A DNA stretch of 64,000 nt, taken from Rhizobium sp. 18065 (GTDB lineage: Bacteria; Pseudomonadota; Alphaproteobacteria; Rhizobiales; Rhizobiaceae). A program made the position numbers and the translations under genes. Below are positions 9,445-18,618 of this stretch, one piece after another; the stretch's first letter is position 1; each line of letters begins with the position of its first letter. The stretch spans positions 186,001 through 250,000 of the forward strand of contig NZ_CACSJP010000004.1 of assembly GCF_902706095.1 (NCBI RefSeq), given 5' to 3'. Below the pieces are notes generated by a model, which was not told where the DNA came from, made no database searches, and saw nothing but the letters and a program-made list of their open reading frames with translations.

Positions 9445-10251
9445 ATGAAAACCAAAATCGCAGTGAAATCGACGGTCGCCGCCATGCTTCTGCTGGGCGG
9501 TGCCGTTCTGGGCTTCGCGTCTTCCGCCAATGCGGACGCGATCGACGACATCACCAAGGCCGGCGTTCTCAATGTCGGCGTGTTTGCCGATTTCCCGCCT
9601 TTCTCTTCGGCCAGCGCCGATATGAGCCTGAAGGGTTATGACATCGATGTCGCGCAGTATATTGCCGACGCTCTGAAGGTGAAGCTGGTTCCTGTGCCGA
9701 TTACCGGCCAGAACCGCATTCCGTATCTCACCGAAAAGCGCGTCGATATGCTGGTCAGCGTCGGCTATTCCAAGGAACGCGCCGAAGTCATCGATTTTGC
9801 TGCAGCCTATGCGCCGTATTACATCGCGGTAATCGGCCCGGCGGCCATGGAGATCAAAGGCAAGGAAGACCTCGCCGACAAGAGCATCGCCGTTAACCGC
9901 GGCACGCTGGAAGACACGTCGCTGACGGAAGCAGCGCCCAAGTCTGCCGACATCAAGCGCTTCGACAACTACAATTCCGTCATCCAGGCCTTCATTTCCG
10001 GCCAGACCGACCTGATGGTGGTTGGCAACGACGTCGGCGCGCAGGTTCTGGCCCGCCAGGAAGCCCTGAAGCCGGAGCAGAAGTTCCAGCTTCTCACCTC
10101 GCCATCGCATATTGCCCTCAACAAGGGCGAAGAACGCCTGAAGACGGCAATCAACGATGCGGTCGCCAAGATGCTGGCCGATGGCAAGCTGAACGAAAGC
10201 TCGGAGATGTGGCTGAAGACGCCGCTCAATCCTGAAAACCTGAAGGATTGA
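9445..10251 (+). CDS. amino-acid ABC transporter substrate-binding protein (family 3)
   Basis: The 268-aa periplasmic protein has a Sec signal peptide (AMLLLGGAVLGFASSANADA, cleavage near residue 32). The family 3 start follows: AGVLNVGVFADFPPFSS, then GYDIDVAQYIADAL and a late hinge region (FISGQTDLMVV). AAAGGGGAATAA precedes the ATG. It heads a set with two His/Glu/Gln-type permeases, downstream of the ureohydrolase gene. The likely ligand is a guanidino or cationic amino compound (inference). Confidence 0.9.
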   Translation: MKTKIAVKSTVAAMLLLGGAVLGFASSANADAIDDITKAGVLNVGVFADFPPFSSASADMSLKGYDIDVAQYIADALKVKLVPVPITGQNRIPYLTEKRVDMLVSVGYSKERAEVIDFAAAYAPYYIAVIGPAAMEIKGKEDLADKSIAVNRGTLEDTSLTEAAPKSADIKRFDNYNSVIQAFISGQTDLMVVGNDVGAQVLARQEALKPEQKFQLLTSPSHIALNKGEERLKTAINDAVAKMLADGKLNESSEMWLKTPLNPENLKD

Positions 10252-10255
10252 TCCT

Positions 10256-10924
10256 TTGGGCTATCAGCTCGATTTCGGCTGGCTCACCGACGCGATCCAC
10301 CTGATCGCGCAGGGTGCAGCCATGACGATCTTCCTGATTGCGGTGTCGGCGGTTGCCGGCATCGTTCTCAGCGTGCTGGGGGCTGCCGCCCGGCGCAGCC
10401 GGCATGCCGTGCTGCGGCGTATGATCGGTGCCTATGTCGAGTTGATCCGCAACACTCCGTTTCTGGTGCAGTTGTTCTTTATATTCTTCGGCCTTCCAAG
10501 CCTTGGCATTCGTCTCGATCCGGTGGCTGCGGCGATCCTTGCGATGACGCTGAACATGACGGCCTACACGACGGAGATCGTTGGAGCCGGTCTCGATGCC
10601 GTGCCCAAGGGCCAGAAGGAAGCGGCCCTGTCGCTCGGGCTTCGCCCGCGGCAGGTCTTCTTCAAGATCGTGCTGCCGCAGGGACTGAAGGTGATCTTTC
10701 CGGCGCTGACCAGTCAGATCGTCATCATGATGCTGGAATCGGCCGTTGTCTCGCAGATTGCCGTGCGCGAACTGACCTATGAAGCAGATATGCTGCAGGC
10801 GCGGACGTTTCGTGCCTTCGAGACCTATTTCGTCGTGACGCTGGTCTATCTGGGTCTCAGCATCGGCCTGCGCCGGCTGCTGGTCGCCGGTGGCAACCGG
10901 ATGTTGGCGGGAGGTGTCACGTGA
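10256..10924 (+). CDS. amino-acid ABC transporter permease
   Basis: The 222-aa inner-membrane protein belongs to the HisM/GlnP type. It has an early membrane helix (AMTIFLIAVSAVAGIVLSVL) and ELIRNTPFLVQLFFIFFGLP. The EAA loop is EAALSLGLRPRQVFFKIVLPQ, where the ATPase docks. The start is TTG, 4 nt after the binding-protein stop, with AAGGA inside that gene's end. It overlaps the next permease by 4 nt. Confidence 0.9.
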   Translation: MGYQLDFGWLTDAIHLIAQGAAMTIFLIAVSAVAGIVLSVLGAAARRSRHAVLRRMIGAYVELIRNTPFLVQLFFIFFGLPSLGIRLDPVAAAILAMTLNMTAYTTEIVGAGLDAVPKGQKEAALSLGLRPRQVFFKIVLPQGLKVIFPALTSQIVIMMLESAVVSQIAVRELTYEADMLQARTFRAFETYFVVTLVYLGLSIGLRRLLVAGGNRMLAGGVT

Positions 10925-11571
10925 TCGAGTTCACCTTCTGGGATATCGTCCGCAATCTTCTGCTGGCGGCGCGCTGGACCGTGCTCCTGTCTGTCGTCGC
11001 CTTTGTCGGCGGAACGGTGGTCGGTATCGCCATTCTGCTGATGCGGATTTCAACGCGGCGCGTCTTCAGGCGGTTTGCGGAATATTATATCGGCCTGTTC
11101 CAGGGCACGCCGCTGTTGATGCAGCTGTTCCTGCTGTTCTTCGGCCTGCCGCTGATCGGCATCCGGATCGAGGCATGGACGGCCGCCGTTATCGGCCTGA
11201 CACTCTGCGCCAGCGCGTATCTTGCCGAGATCTGGCGCGGCGGCGTCGAAGCGCTGCCGCTCGGGCAATGGGATGCCGGGAGCAGTCTCGGTCTGCACTA
11301 TATCGCGCAGTTGCGCCTGATCGTGCTGCCGCAGGCGTTTTCGATCACCCGGGCACCGACGGTCGGCTTCCTGGTGCAGTTGATCAAGAACACCGCGCTG
11401 ACCTCCATCATCGGGTTTGAGGAACTGGTTCGGACCTCGAACGCGATCAACAATGCGACTTTCGAGCCCTTCAAGGTTTATGGCATGGTCGCATTGATCT
11501 ATTTTGCCCTGTGTTTTCCGCTGACGCGGTATGCGCGGGCACTTGAACTCCGTGCCGCCAAATACGGATGA
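10921..11571 (+). CDS. amino-acid ABC transporter permease
   Basis: The 216-aa second permease of the same importer starts at GTG overlapping the upstream stop (GTGA). It shows YIGLFQGTPLLMQLFLLFFG, the counterpart of the N-terminal motif of its partner, and an EAA loop GSSLGLHYIAQLRLIVLPQ. The two permeases probably form a heterodimer. No ATPase gene of the HisP/GlnQ type follows, so the energising subunit must be encoded elsewhere or shared. Confidence 0.9.
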   Translation: MIEFTFWDIVRNLLLAARWTVLLSVVAFVGGTVVGIAILLMRISTRRVFRRFAEYYIGLFQGTPLLMQLFLLFFGLPLIGIRIEAWTAAVIGLTLCASAYLAEIWRGGVEALPLGQWDAGSSLGLHYIAQLRLIVLPQAFSITRAPTVGFLVQLIKNTALTSIIGFEELVRTSNAINNATFEPFKVYGMVALIYFALCFPLTRYARALELRAAKYG

Positions 11572-11635
11572 TGTCGGCACATACTTCTTCTAAAAACGGG
11601 AACAGGCCAAAGGCCAAAAAACAAGGAGACGCATA

Positions 11636-12724
11636 ATGAAGGATCTCATCAACGCTTCCATCAGCCGCCGCGGCGTGCTGGCCGGGTCGCTGGTTGCAGC
11701 CGGCACGCTTGCCATGCCGTCGATCCTGCGCGCGCAGGACAAGTCGCTGAAGGTCGGCGTCTATGGCGGCTACTTCAAGGATTCGTTCGACAAGAACATC
11801 TTCCCGGACTTCACCAAGGCAACCGGCATTGCGATCGAATCCATCGCAGAGCCGACCGGCGAAGCCTGGCTCGTGCAGCTCGAGCAGGCCGCAAAGGCCG
11901 GCCAGGCGCCGGCCGACGTTTCGATGATGTCGCAGGTTTCCATGCTCAAGGGCCAGGCGACCGAGCTCTGGGCGCCGATCGACATGGCGAAGCTCAAGAA
12001 TGCTTCCGGCCTGATCGACCGTTTCGTCAACAAGTATCCGGACGGCCGTGTCGCCGGCGTCGGGGCCGTGGCCTGGTACATCACGCTGGTCACCAATACC
12101 GATGTCTTCAAGGAAGCGCCGACCTCCTGGGAAGCGCTGTGGGATCCGGCCAATGCCGACAAGCTCGGCCTGCTCGCCCTGGTATCGAATTCCTTCCTGC
12201 TGGAAGTGACGGCGAAGACTTTCTTCGGCGGCACCAATGCGCTGGACACGGAAGAGGGCATCCTGAAGGCGTTCGAAAAGCTCGCGGAAGTGAAGCCGAA
12301 CGTGCGTCTGTGGTACCGCGATGAAGCGCAGTTCGAGCAGTCGCTGAAATCGGGTGAAATCCCGATGGGCCAGTATTACCACGACGTCACGGGCCTTGCT
12401 GCCGCCGATGGGCAGCCGGTCCGCTCGACCTTCCCGAAGGAAGGCGGCATCCAGGACAGCGGTTGCTGGGCGCTGTCGCGTGCTTCGACCAAGACGGAAG
12501 AGGCGCATATCTTCATGGACTACATGTGCCAGCCGGCGATCCAGGCGACCCTGTCGCGCAAGGTCGGCACGGCGCCGACCGTCAAGCGTGAGCTGCTCGA
12601 CCTGACCGATGCGGAATTTGCGTCTGTATCGTCCGACATCGAGCCGATCACGCCGCGCTACGATCTCTACCAGACCAAGTCGGATTGGCTGAACCAGAAG
12701 TGGACCGAACTGATCGTTGGCTGA
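11636..12724 (+). CDS. polyamine-type ABC substrate-binding protein (Tat signal)
   Basis: The 362-aa extracytoplasmic protein begins with a twin-arginine signal (SRRGVLAGSLVAAGTLAMP). The mature domain is of the PotD/PotF/AfuA class (SLKVGVYGGYFKDSFDKN). It resembles binding proteins for polyamines, GABA-like compounds or metal chelates. Its ATPase and permeases lie 0.9 kb downstream, after an intergenic palindrome and a toxin-antitoxin pair. AAGGAGACGCATA precedes the ATG. Confidence 0.88.
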   Translation: MKDLINASISRRGVLAGSLVAAGTLAMPSILRAQDKSLKVGVYGGYFKDSFDKNIFPDFTKATGIAIESIAEPTGEAWLVQLEQAAKAGQAPADVSMMSQVSMLKGQATELWAPIDMAKLKNASGLIDRFVNKYPDGRVAGVGAVAWYITLVTNTDVFKEAPTSWEALWDPANADKLGLLALVSNSFLLEVTAKTFFGGTNALDTEEGILKAFEKLAEVKPNVRLWYRDEAQFEQSLKSGEIPMGQYYHDVTGLAAADGQPVRSTFPKEGGIQDSGCWALSRASTKTEEAHIFMDYMCQPAIQATLSRKVGTAPTVKRELLDLTDAEFASVSSDIEPITPRYDLYQTKSDWLNQKWTELIVG

Positions 12725-12755
12725 GATTGAAAGAGGTCCGCTCTGCGTCAACTTT

Positions 12756-12781
12756 CCCTCTCCCCGCTTGCGGGGAGAGGG
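12756..12781. repeat. GC-rich palindromic intergenic repeat
   Basis: A perfect 12-bp stem (CCCTCTCCCCGC / GCGGGGAGAGGG) with a 2-nt loop is followed by TGGGGTGAGGGG. The same architecture, CTCCCCG-CGGGGAG then GATGAGGGG, recurs at 18531-18556. Such palindromes are dispersed between genes in rhizobia. It lies 32 nt after the binding-protein gene and could also act as a transcript 3' end. Confidence 0.7.
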
Positions 12782-12870
12782 TGGGGTGAGGGGTAGAATT
12801 GCGGCAAGGCTTTTGCGGCATCTCCAGGCACGTGATAAGATCATCGGATGCAGCTAACGGAGACAATCTC

Positions 12871-13116
12871 ATGGCGACGGTCAGCGTGCGGGATGTGAAT
12901 ACGGATCTTTCCGAACTGGTGGACGAGGTGATCAAGGGCGGCAGCGTAACGATCACCCGCGACGGAAAGCCGGTGGCGGAGTTGGTGCCGGTGGCAAGTG
13001 AGGGGACGAGCGACAAAGAACAGAAACCCAATTTGGTCGATTTTCTCAAAAGTTTCCCTGAGCCCGGGATGGTTTTCGAACGCAATCCTTCGCCTAGCCG
13101 AGATCTCGATCTTTGA
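12871..13116 (+). CDS. Phd/YefM-type antitoxin
   Basis: The 81-aa protein has the Phd/YefM fold signature: VSVRDVNTDLSELVDEVIKG followed by ITRDGKPVAELVP. This DNA-binding N-terminal half precedes a flexible C-terminal tail (residues 45-81) that would bind the toxin. The start is ATG 12871, 8 nt after CGGAGA. Its stop overlaps the TTG of the next gene (TTGA), the usual antitoxin-first arrangement. It is probably autoregulatory. Confidence 0.85.
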   Translation: MATVSVRDVNTDLSELVDEVIKGGSVTITRDGKPVAELVPVASEGTSDKEQKPNLVDFLKSFPEPGMVFERNPSPSRDLDL

Positions 13117-13547
13117 GCGGCTATCTGCTCGACACCAATGCGGTTTCGTTGCTCTATGACGGAAGGGCTTCGCAGCAGTTTGAAGAGTGGCTGAGGCAGC
13201 GCTTTCTGGAAAATGTACTGTATCTTTCCGCCATCACTGTGCTTGAGATCCAGAAGGGGATCACGAAGCTCGAGTTGGTCAAGAACGGCAACCCCATTCG
13301 AGCACGGCAAGTGCAACTCTGGTTGCAAACGCTCATCGAGCAGTATGCGGACAGCATTTTGATGGTGGACACTGAAACTGCACTCAACGCCGGACGCCTT
13401 GATGGCGCGATGCGCGCAGGAGGGCATAACGGTCAACTCGCCGACATCCTGATCGCCGCAACAGCCAGGGTTCATGGCCTCATCGTCGTTACTGCCAATA
13501 TCAGAGACTTCGAGCCCCTGGGCGCCGACTGTCTTTCACCTTTTTGA
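13113..13547 (+). CDS. vapC: PIN-domain ribonuclease toxin (VapC/FitB-like)
   Basis: The 144-aa PIN-domain protein has acidic active-site residues in YLLDTNAVS (Asp7), LEIQKG (Glu45) and LADILIAATA (Asp111). The late VTANIRDFEPLGA motif is typical of FitB-like VapC toxins. It is a predicted Mg-dependent RNase neutralised by the upstream antitoxin. It starts at TTG overlapping the antitoxin stop and ends 33 nt before the ABC ATPase gene. The pair looks inserted between transporter genes. Confidence 0.88.
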   Translation: MSGYLLDTNAVSLLYDGRASQQFEEWLRQRFLENVLYLSAITVLEIQKGITKLELVKNGNPIRARQVQLWLQTLIEQYADSILMVDTETALNAGRLDGAMRAGGHNGQLADILIAATARVHGLIVVTANIRDFEPLGADCLSPF

Positions 13548-13580
13548 ACAACCACTTCCAGGAACGGAAACCAAGAGCGC

Positions 13581-14615
13581 ATGTCCGGACTGATCCTCAA
13601 CGCTGTCACCAAGCAATTCGGCCCGTTTACCGCCGTTGATCAGGTGCAACTGACCGTGCCGCACGGCACCTTCGTCTGCATGCTCGGACCATCCGGTTGC
13701 GGCAAGACCACGCTGCTCAGGATGATCGCCGGGCTCGACCTGCCGACCGGTGGGGAGATCGTGCTCGACGGGCAAGACATCACCCGCATGCCGACGCACA
13801 AGCGCAATCTCGGCATGGTCTTCCAGTCGCTGGCGCTTTTCCCGCATCTGACCGTGGGTGAAAACATCGCCTATCCGCTGCGTATCCGCGGCGTTGGCCG
13901 CGAGGAGCAGGTGAAGCGCGTCCAGGAACTGCTCGCCATGATCCATCTGACGGGTTATGCCGACCGTCCGGTGAACAAGTTGTCCGGTGGGCAGCGGCAG
14001 CGTGTGGCGATCGCCCGGGCGCTGGCGATTTCGCCGAAACTCTTCCTGCTCGACGAGCCGCTGTCAGCGCTTGATGCCAAGCTGCGCGAGGCGATGCAGG
14101 TCGAGTTGCGCAAGCTGCAGCAGCAGCTCGGCATTACCACCATCGTCGTCACCCATGATCAGCGCGAAGCCATGACCATGGCCGATACCGTTGTCGTGAT
14201 GAACGGCGGCAAGATCCGCCAGGCGGCAAGCCCGATCGAGATCTATCGCCGTCCGGCCGACCGTTTCGTCGCCGACTTCATCGGCTCGACCAATCTTCTG
14301 CCGCTCAGTGTTCAGGGCGGCAACACGCTGGTCCTCGGCCAACCCGTCTCCGGCATTGCGCCGCCCGCTGGCCAATCGTCCTGCAGCCTTTCTGTGCGCC
14401 CGGAAGACATCAGGTTATCGGCACCCGGCGAAGGCCGGTTGACCGGAAGGGTCACCTTCATCCGCGATCTCGGCGGCACGATCGAGACCTTTCTCGACGT
14501 TGCCGGCACCGAGGTGGTCGCGGTCTCGACGCCGCGCGAGCGGCCTGTCGTCTCGATCGGTCAGGAGGTCGGCCTGATCATCGATCCGGAAACCGCCGTG
14601 GTGCTTGCAGCATGA
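13581..14615 (+). CDS. ABC transporter ATP-binding protein (PotA-type)
   Basis: The 344-aa ATPase has Walker [10 protein letters not shown], signature LSGGQRQRVAIARAL, Walker [13 protein letters not shown] and the switch His in VVTHDQ. A TOBE domain occupies about residues 270-344 (SVRPEDIRLS), as in PotA/UgpC-type importers. It overlaps the next permease by 4 nt. Together with the permeases and the binding protein at 11636 it would make a complete polyamine-like importer. Confidence 0.92.
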   Translation: MSGLILNAVTKQFGPFTAVDQVQLTVPHGTFVCMLGPSGCGKTTLLRMIAGLDLPTGGEIVLDGQDITRMPTHKRNLGMVFQSLALFPHLTVGENIAYPLRIRGVGREEQVKRVQELLAMIHLTGYADRPVNKLSGGQRQRVAIARALAISPKLFLLDEPLSALDAKLREAMQVELRKLQQQLGITTIVVTHDQREAMTMADTVVVMNGGKIRQAASPIEIYRRPADRFVADFIGSTNLLPLSVQGGNTLVLGQPVSGIAPPAGQSSCSLSVRPEDIRLSAPGEGRLTGRVTFIRDLGGTIETFLDVAGTEVVAVSTPRERPVVSIGQEVGLIIDPETAVVLAA

Positions 14616-15466
14616 GACGCGAACCGCCCAAGACAGCACTCGATTATGCGCCGCTCGCCTTTCCGGCAGCCATGCTGATCCTGTTCTTCGTTGTGCCGTT
14701 TGCGACGATGATCGCCGTGTCCTTCTTCAAGCGTGATCCGGCCGGCTTCTATTCGACCGCCTTCGTCTTCGACAATTATGCCCGGTTTATTTCCACCTTC
14801 TTTGCCGGTGTGCTCGGTTTCTCGCTGATGCTGGCGATTGCGGTCGCCATCGTCTGCGTGGCGCTCGGGCTGCCCTTCACCTATCTGCTGGCACGCATGT
14901 CGCGCAAAGCCCAGGTGCTGTGGCTTGTGGCGCTTTTGTCGATCCTCTCCCTGTCGGAAGTCATCATCGGCTTTGCCTGGTCGACGCTGTTTTCGCGCAC
15001 GGCTGGCATCACCAACCTGCTGGTGATGATCGGGCTGATGGAAAAGCCTGTTGCCCTGATGCCGAATTTCGGCGCGGTGCTGACGGGCATGGTCTATCAG
15101 GCGCTGCCCTATACCGTGCTGGTCCTCTATCCCGCGCTCGTCCGGCTTGACCCGACGCTGACGGAAGCGGCCCGCACGCTCGGTGCTTCGCCGATCAAGG
15201 CCTTCTTCACTGTCGTGGTGCCCGCCTTGCGCAACACGCTGATCGCCACGCTGATCATGGTGTTCATCTTCGCGCTCGGCTCCTATCTTCTGCCGCAGAT
15301 CCTCGGCCGGCCGCAGCACTGGACGCTGTCGGTATTGATTACCGACCAGGCGATCTATCAGTCGAACATGCCGTTCGCGGCTGCCATGGCCGTGTTCCTG
15401 GTGCTTGTGACGCTCGGCATGGTGGCGTTGACGCTTCTTGTCGGCCGCAAGGGAGAAGCCGCATGA
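14612..15466 (+). CDS. ABC transporter permease (PotB-type)
   Basis: The 284-aa inner-membrane protein has six predicted helices, beginning at AMLILFFVVPFATMIAVSFF. The EAA loop is EAARTLGASPIKAFFTVVVP. It is of the PotB/PotH class. ATGA overlaps link it to the ATPase before it and the permease after it, so the three are translationally coupled. Confidence 0.9.
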   Translation: MRREPPKTALDYAPLAFPAAMLILFFVVPFATMIAVSFFKRDPAGFYSTAFVFDNYARFISTFFAGVLGFSLMLAIAVAIVCVALGLPFTYLLARMSRKAQVLWLVALLSILSLSEVIIGFAWSTLFSRTAGITNLLVMIGLMEKPVALMPNFGAVLTGMVYQALPYTVLVLYPALVRLDPTLTEAARTLGASPIKAFFTVVVPALRNTLIATLIMVFIFALGSYLLPQILGRPQHWTLSVLITDQAIYQSNMPFAAAMAVFLVLVTLGMVALTLLVGRKGEAA

Positions 15467-16263
15467 ACAAGGTTCTCACCCGCGTCTATTTCACCCTGAT
15501 CGCGATCTTCCTCGCCGCACCGATCGTCGTCGTCGCCGGCGTTTCGGTGAACGCGAAGCAAAGCCTGAATTTCCCGCCGCAGGGTTTCTCGCTTTCCTGG
15601 TATGGGGCGATCTTCACCGATGCCGGCTGGCGTTCGGCGCTGTTTGCGTCGCTGATCCTGGCGCTGACAGCCGCGGCCCTCGCGGTTGCCATCGCGCTTC
15701 CACTCGCCTGGTTCCTGTGGCGCAGGTTGGCACCCTGGGCGCAGGTCTTCCAGTTGCTCGGGATTGCGCCTTTCACCCTGCCGCCGGTGATCACGGCGCT
15801 TGGGCTGCTGACCTTCTGGGCAACCACGGGTTTCTACGGCCAACCCTGGACCGCCGTTATCAGTCACGCGATCTTCTTTGTCACACTGCCGCTGGTCACG
15901 CTGTCGCTCGGCTTTTCGGCCATTGATCGCTCGTTGGTCGAGGCGGCCTCGACCATGGGGGCCGATGACCGGACGATCTTCCGCACGGTCGTCTTGCCGT
16001 TGATCATGCCCTATCTCGTCTCCGGCTATGCCTTCGCCTTCGTGTTGTCGCTCAACGAATATATCGTTGCCTACATGACCGTCGGCTTCACCATGGAGAC
16101 ACTGCCGATCAAGATCTTCAACGCCTTGCGCTACGGCTATACGCCGGTCATGGCCTCGGTGACGGTCCTGTTCGTGGTGATGGCGGCGCTGATCTTCGGC
16201 CTGGTGGCGCGATTCGGCGACCTGCCAAAACTGCTTGGTGCGAATGCTGCCGACGACAAATAG
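15463..16263 (+). CDS. ABC transporter permease (PotC-type)
   Basis: The 266-aa partner permease begins with a membrane helix (FTLIAIFLAAPIVVVAGVSV). It has an EAA loop EAASTMGADDRTIFRTVVLP and LSLNEYIVAYMT near the end, as in PotC/PotI. It completes the importer and is the last rightward gene before the convergent methylmalonyl-CoA mutase gene, 12 nt away. Confidence 0.9.
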   Translation: MNKVLTRVYFTLIAIFLAAPIVVVAGVSVNAKQSLNFPPQGFSLSWYGAIFTDAGWRSALFASLILALTAAALAVAIALPLAWFLWRRLAPWAQVFQLLGIAPFTLPPVITALGLLTFWATTGFYGQPWTAVISHAIFFVTLPLVTLSLGFSAIDRSLVEAASTMGADDRTIFRTVVLPLIMPYLVSGYAFAFVLSLNEYIVAYMTVGFTMETLPIKIFNALRYGYTPVMASVTVLFVVMAALIFGLVARFGDLPKLLGANAADDK

Positions 16264-16275
16264 ACGGTCGTAGGC

Positions 16276-18411
16276 TCAGCTGTTCTTGAGCCTGCCTTCC
16301 AGCAGGTCAAGAACAGCGCGGGCGGCATCCATGACATTGGTGCCGGGGCCGAAGACGGCCGAGACACCGTGTTCGATGAGGAAGTCATAATCCTGGCGCG
16401 GAATGACGCCGCCGACCACGACGATGATATGATCGGCGCCTTTCGCCTTCAACGCCTCGACCAGTTGCGGGGCGAGCGTCTTGTGGCCGGCGGCTAACGA
16501 GGACATGCCGACGACATTGACCTTCTGCGCGATGGCGAGATCGGCGGCCTCATCCGGTGTCTGAAAGAGCGGACCGGCCACGACATCGAAACCGATGTCG
16601 CCGAACGCCGAGGCAATCACCTTGGCGCCGCGATCGTGGCCGTCCTGGCCGAGCTTGGCGACCAGCACGCGCGGCTTGCCAGAGACCTTGCTGTAGTCGT
16701 TGAGCCGGCCGGACAGGATTTCCATCTCGGGATCGCCTTGATAGGCCTTGCCGTAGATGTCATGCACGACTTCCGGCGTTGCGACATGATCGCCGAAGAC
16801 GCGGCGCATGGCGTCCGAAATTTCGCCGACGGTGGCGCGCGCGCGCGCGGCCTCCACGGCAGCTTCGAGCAGGTTTCCCTGTCCTGTCCTCGCGACCTCT
16901 GTCAGTCGCGTAAGTGCGTTTTCCACCGCATGCGGATCGCGCTGACGTTTCGTCTGCTCCAGTCGCTTGACCTGCGAGATCCGCACGGCGGAATTGTCGA
17001 TCTGCAGGATGTCGATCGGCGCCTCGTTTTCGAGCCTGTATTTGTTGACCCCGACGATCACCTCCTCGGCGCGGTCGACGGCCGCCTGCCTTCTTGTGGC
17101 CGCCTCCTCGATCAGGCGCTTCGGCAACCCGTCGTCGACCGCCTTGGTCATGCCGCCGAGGCTTTCGACCTCTTCGATCAGGGCCCAGGCCTTTTCCGCC
17201 AGTTCACTGGTCAGGCTCTCGACATAGTAGGAACCGGCGAGCGGATCGACGACCTTGGTCACGCCGGTCTCGTGCTGCAGGATCAGCTGGGTGTTGCGGG
17301 CAATGCGGGCGGAGAATTCCGTCGGCAGCGCAATCGCCTCGTCGAAGGAATTGGTGTGTAGCGACTGCGTGCCGCCGAGCACGGCGGACATCGCCTCGAA
17401 GGCCGTGCGCACGATGTTGTTGTAGGGATCCTGTTCGGCGAGCGACACGCCCGAGGTCTGGCAATGGGTGCGCAGCATCAGGCTAGACGCCTTCTTCGGC
17501 TCGAATTCCTGCATGATCCGGGTCCAGAGCAGGCGGGCGGCGCGCAGCTTGGCGGCCTCCATGAAGAAGTTCATGCCGATGGCAAAGAAGAAGGACAGGC
17601 GCCCCGCAAAATCGTCGACATTCAGCCCTTTGGCAATGGCGGCGCGCACATATTCGCGCCCGTCGGCCAGCGTGAAGGCAAGCTCCTGCACCAGCGTCGC
17701 GCCGGCCTCCTGCATGTGATAGCCGGAGATCGAGATCGAGTTGAACTTCGGCATTTCCTTCGCCGTATATTCGATGATGTCGGCAATGATCCGCATCGAG
17801 GGTTCCGGCGGATAGATATAGGTGTTGCGGACCATGAATTCCTTGAGGATGTCGTTCTGGATGGTGCCCGACAGCTTGTCGCGCGAGACACCCTGTTCCT
17901 CGCCGGTGACGATGAAGTTGGCCAGAATCGGGATGACCGCGCCGTTCATGGTCATCGAGACGGAGATGGCTTCGAGCGGAATGCCGTCGAACAGGATCTT
18001 CATGTCCTCGACACTGTCGATCGCAACCCCCGCCTTGCCGACATCGCCTTCGACGCGCGGATGATCGGAATCGTAGCCCCGATGGGTGGCGAGGTCGAAG
18101 GCGACGGACACGCCCTGCTGACCGGCGAGAAGCGCCTTGCGGTAGAAGGCATTGCTCTCCTCTGCCGTCGAGAAGCCGGCGTATTGCCTGATCGTCCATG
18201 GACGGCCGGCATACATGGTGGCGCGCGGACCGCGGGTGAAGGGCGAGAAACCCGGCAGGCTGTCGAGATGACCGATGCCGGCGAGATCGTCCGCGGTATA
18301 GAGCGGCTTCACCGGAATGCCCTCGGGCGTGTTCCAGACAAGGCTGTCAGCCGGACGCTTCAATTCCTTCTCGGCAAGGGCCTGCCAGTCGGCAATGGTT
18401 TTCTTGGTCAT
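16276..18411 (-). CDS. scpA: methylmalonyl-CoA mutase
   Basis: The 711-aa B12 enzyme interconverts methylmalonyl-CoA and succinyl-CoA, the last step of propionyl-CoA assimilation. The catalytic barrel contains [20 protein letters not shown] and RTHCQTSG. The C-terminal cobalamin domain has [11 protein letters not shown], with the lower-ligand His in DxHxxG. The start is ATG 18411, after GGAGCAGGGAGAAG. An in-frame extension to 18546 reads into a repeat and is rejected. In rhizobia the same gene is called bhbA. It lies downstream of pccA on the same strand. Confidence 0.96.
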   Translation of the reverse strand: MTKKTIADWQALAEKELKRPADSLVWNTPEGIPVKPLYTADDLAGIGHLDSLPGFSPFTRGPRATMYAGRPWTIRQYAGFSTAEESNAFYRKALLAGQQGVSVAFDLATHRGYDSDHPRVEGDVGKAGVAIDSVEDMKILFDGIPLEAISVSMTMNGAVIPILANFIVTGEEQGVSRDKLSGTIQNDILKEFMVRNTYIYPPEPSMRIIADIIEYTAKEMPKFNSISISGYHMQEAGATLVQELAFTLADGREYVRAAIAKGLNVDDFAGRLSFFFAIGMNFFMEAAKLRAARLLWTRIMQEFEPKKASSLMLRTHCQTSGVSLAEQDPYNNIVRTAFEAMSAVLGGTQSLHTNSFDEAIALPTEFSARIARNTQLILQHETGVTKVVDPLAGSYYVESLTSELAEKAWALIEEVESLGGMTKAVDDGLPKRLIEEAATRRQAAVDRAEEVIVGVNKYRLENEAPIDILQIDNSAVRISQVKRLEQTKRQRDPHAVENALTRLTEVARTGQGNLLEAAVEAARARATVGEISDAMRRVFGDHVATPEVVHDIYGKAYQGDPEMEILSGRLNDYSKVSGKPRVLVAKLGQDGHDRGAKVIASAFGDIGFDVVAGPLFQTPDEAADLAIAQKVNVVGMSSLAAGHKTLAPQLVEALKAKGADHIIVVVGGVIPRQDYDFLIEHGVSAVFGPGTNVMDAARAVLDLLEGRLKNS

Positions 18412-18530
18412 CCGGTCTTCTCCCTGCTCCGCTTGGACTGCGGGCCGACGGCTAAAGTGTTCCTGTTTGCCCCTTACCCTGCGTTCTCCCCGGTGGCGGA
18501 GAGAGGGAGGTGCAAGCTGTGCCGTTTCGG

Positions 18531-18556
18531 CCTTCTCCCCGTTCACGGGGAGAAGG
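18531..18556. repeat. GC-rich palindromic repeat between pccA and scpA
   Basis: A perfect 12-bp stem (CCTTCTCCCCGT / ACGGGGAGAAGG) with a 2-nt loop is followed by GCCGGCAGGCGGATGAGGGG. A further CTCCCCGG/GAGAGAGGG segment lies at 18486-18507. It is the same family as 12756-12781. The 207-nt gap between pccA and scpA is mostly made of this repeat; no gene is visible in it. Confidence 0.7.
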
Positions 18557-18618
18557 TGCCGGCAGGCGGATGAGGGGCGCGTGCCTGAGAATCCGGGCAG
18601 CAGCTTCTGCCCACTCCC

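Noticed and set aside
18412..18546. An N-terminal extension of methylmalonyl-CoA mutase to 18546
   Set aside because: The extra residues come from the palindromic repeat, and ATG 18411 has a good ribosome site and the family start.
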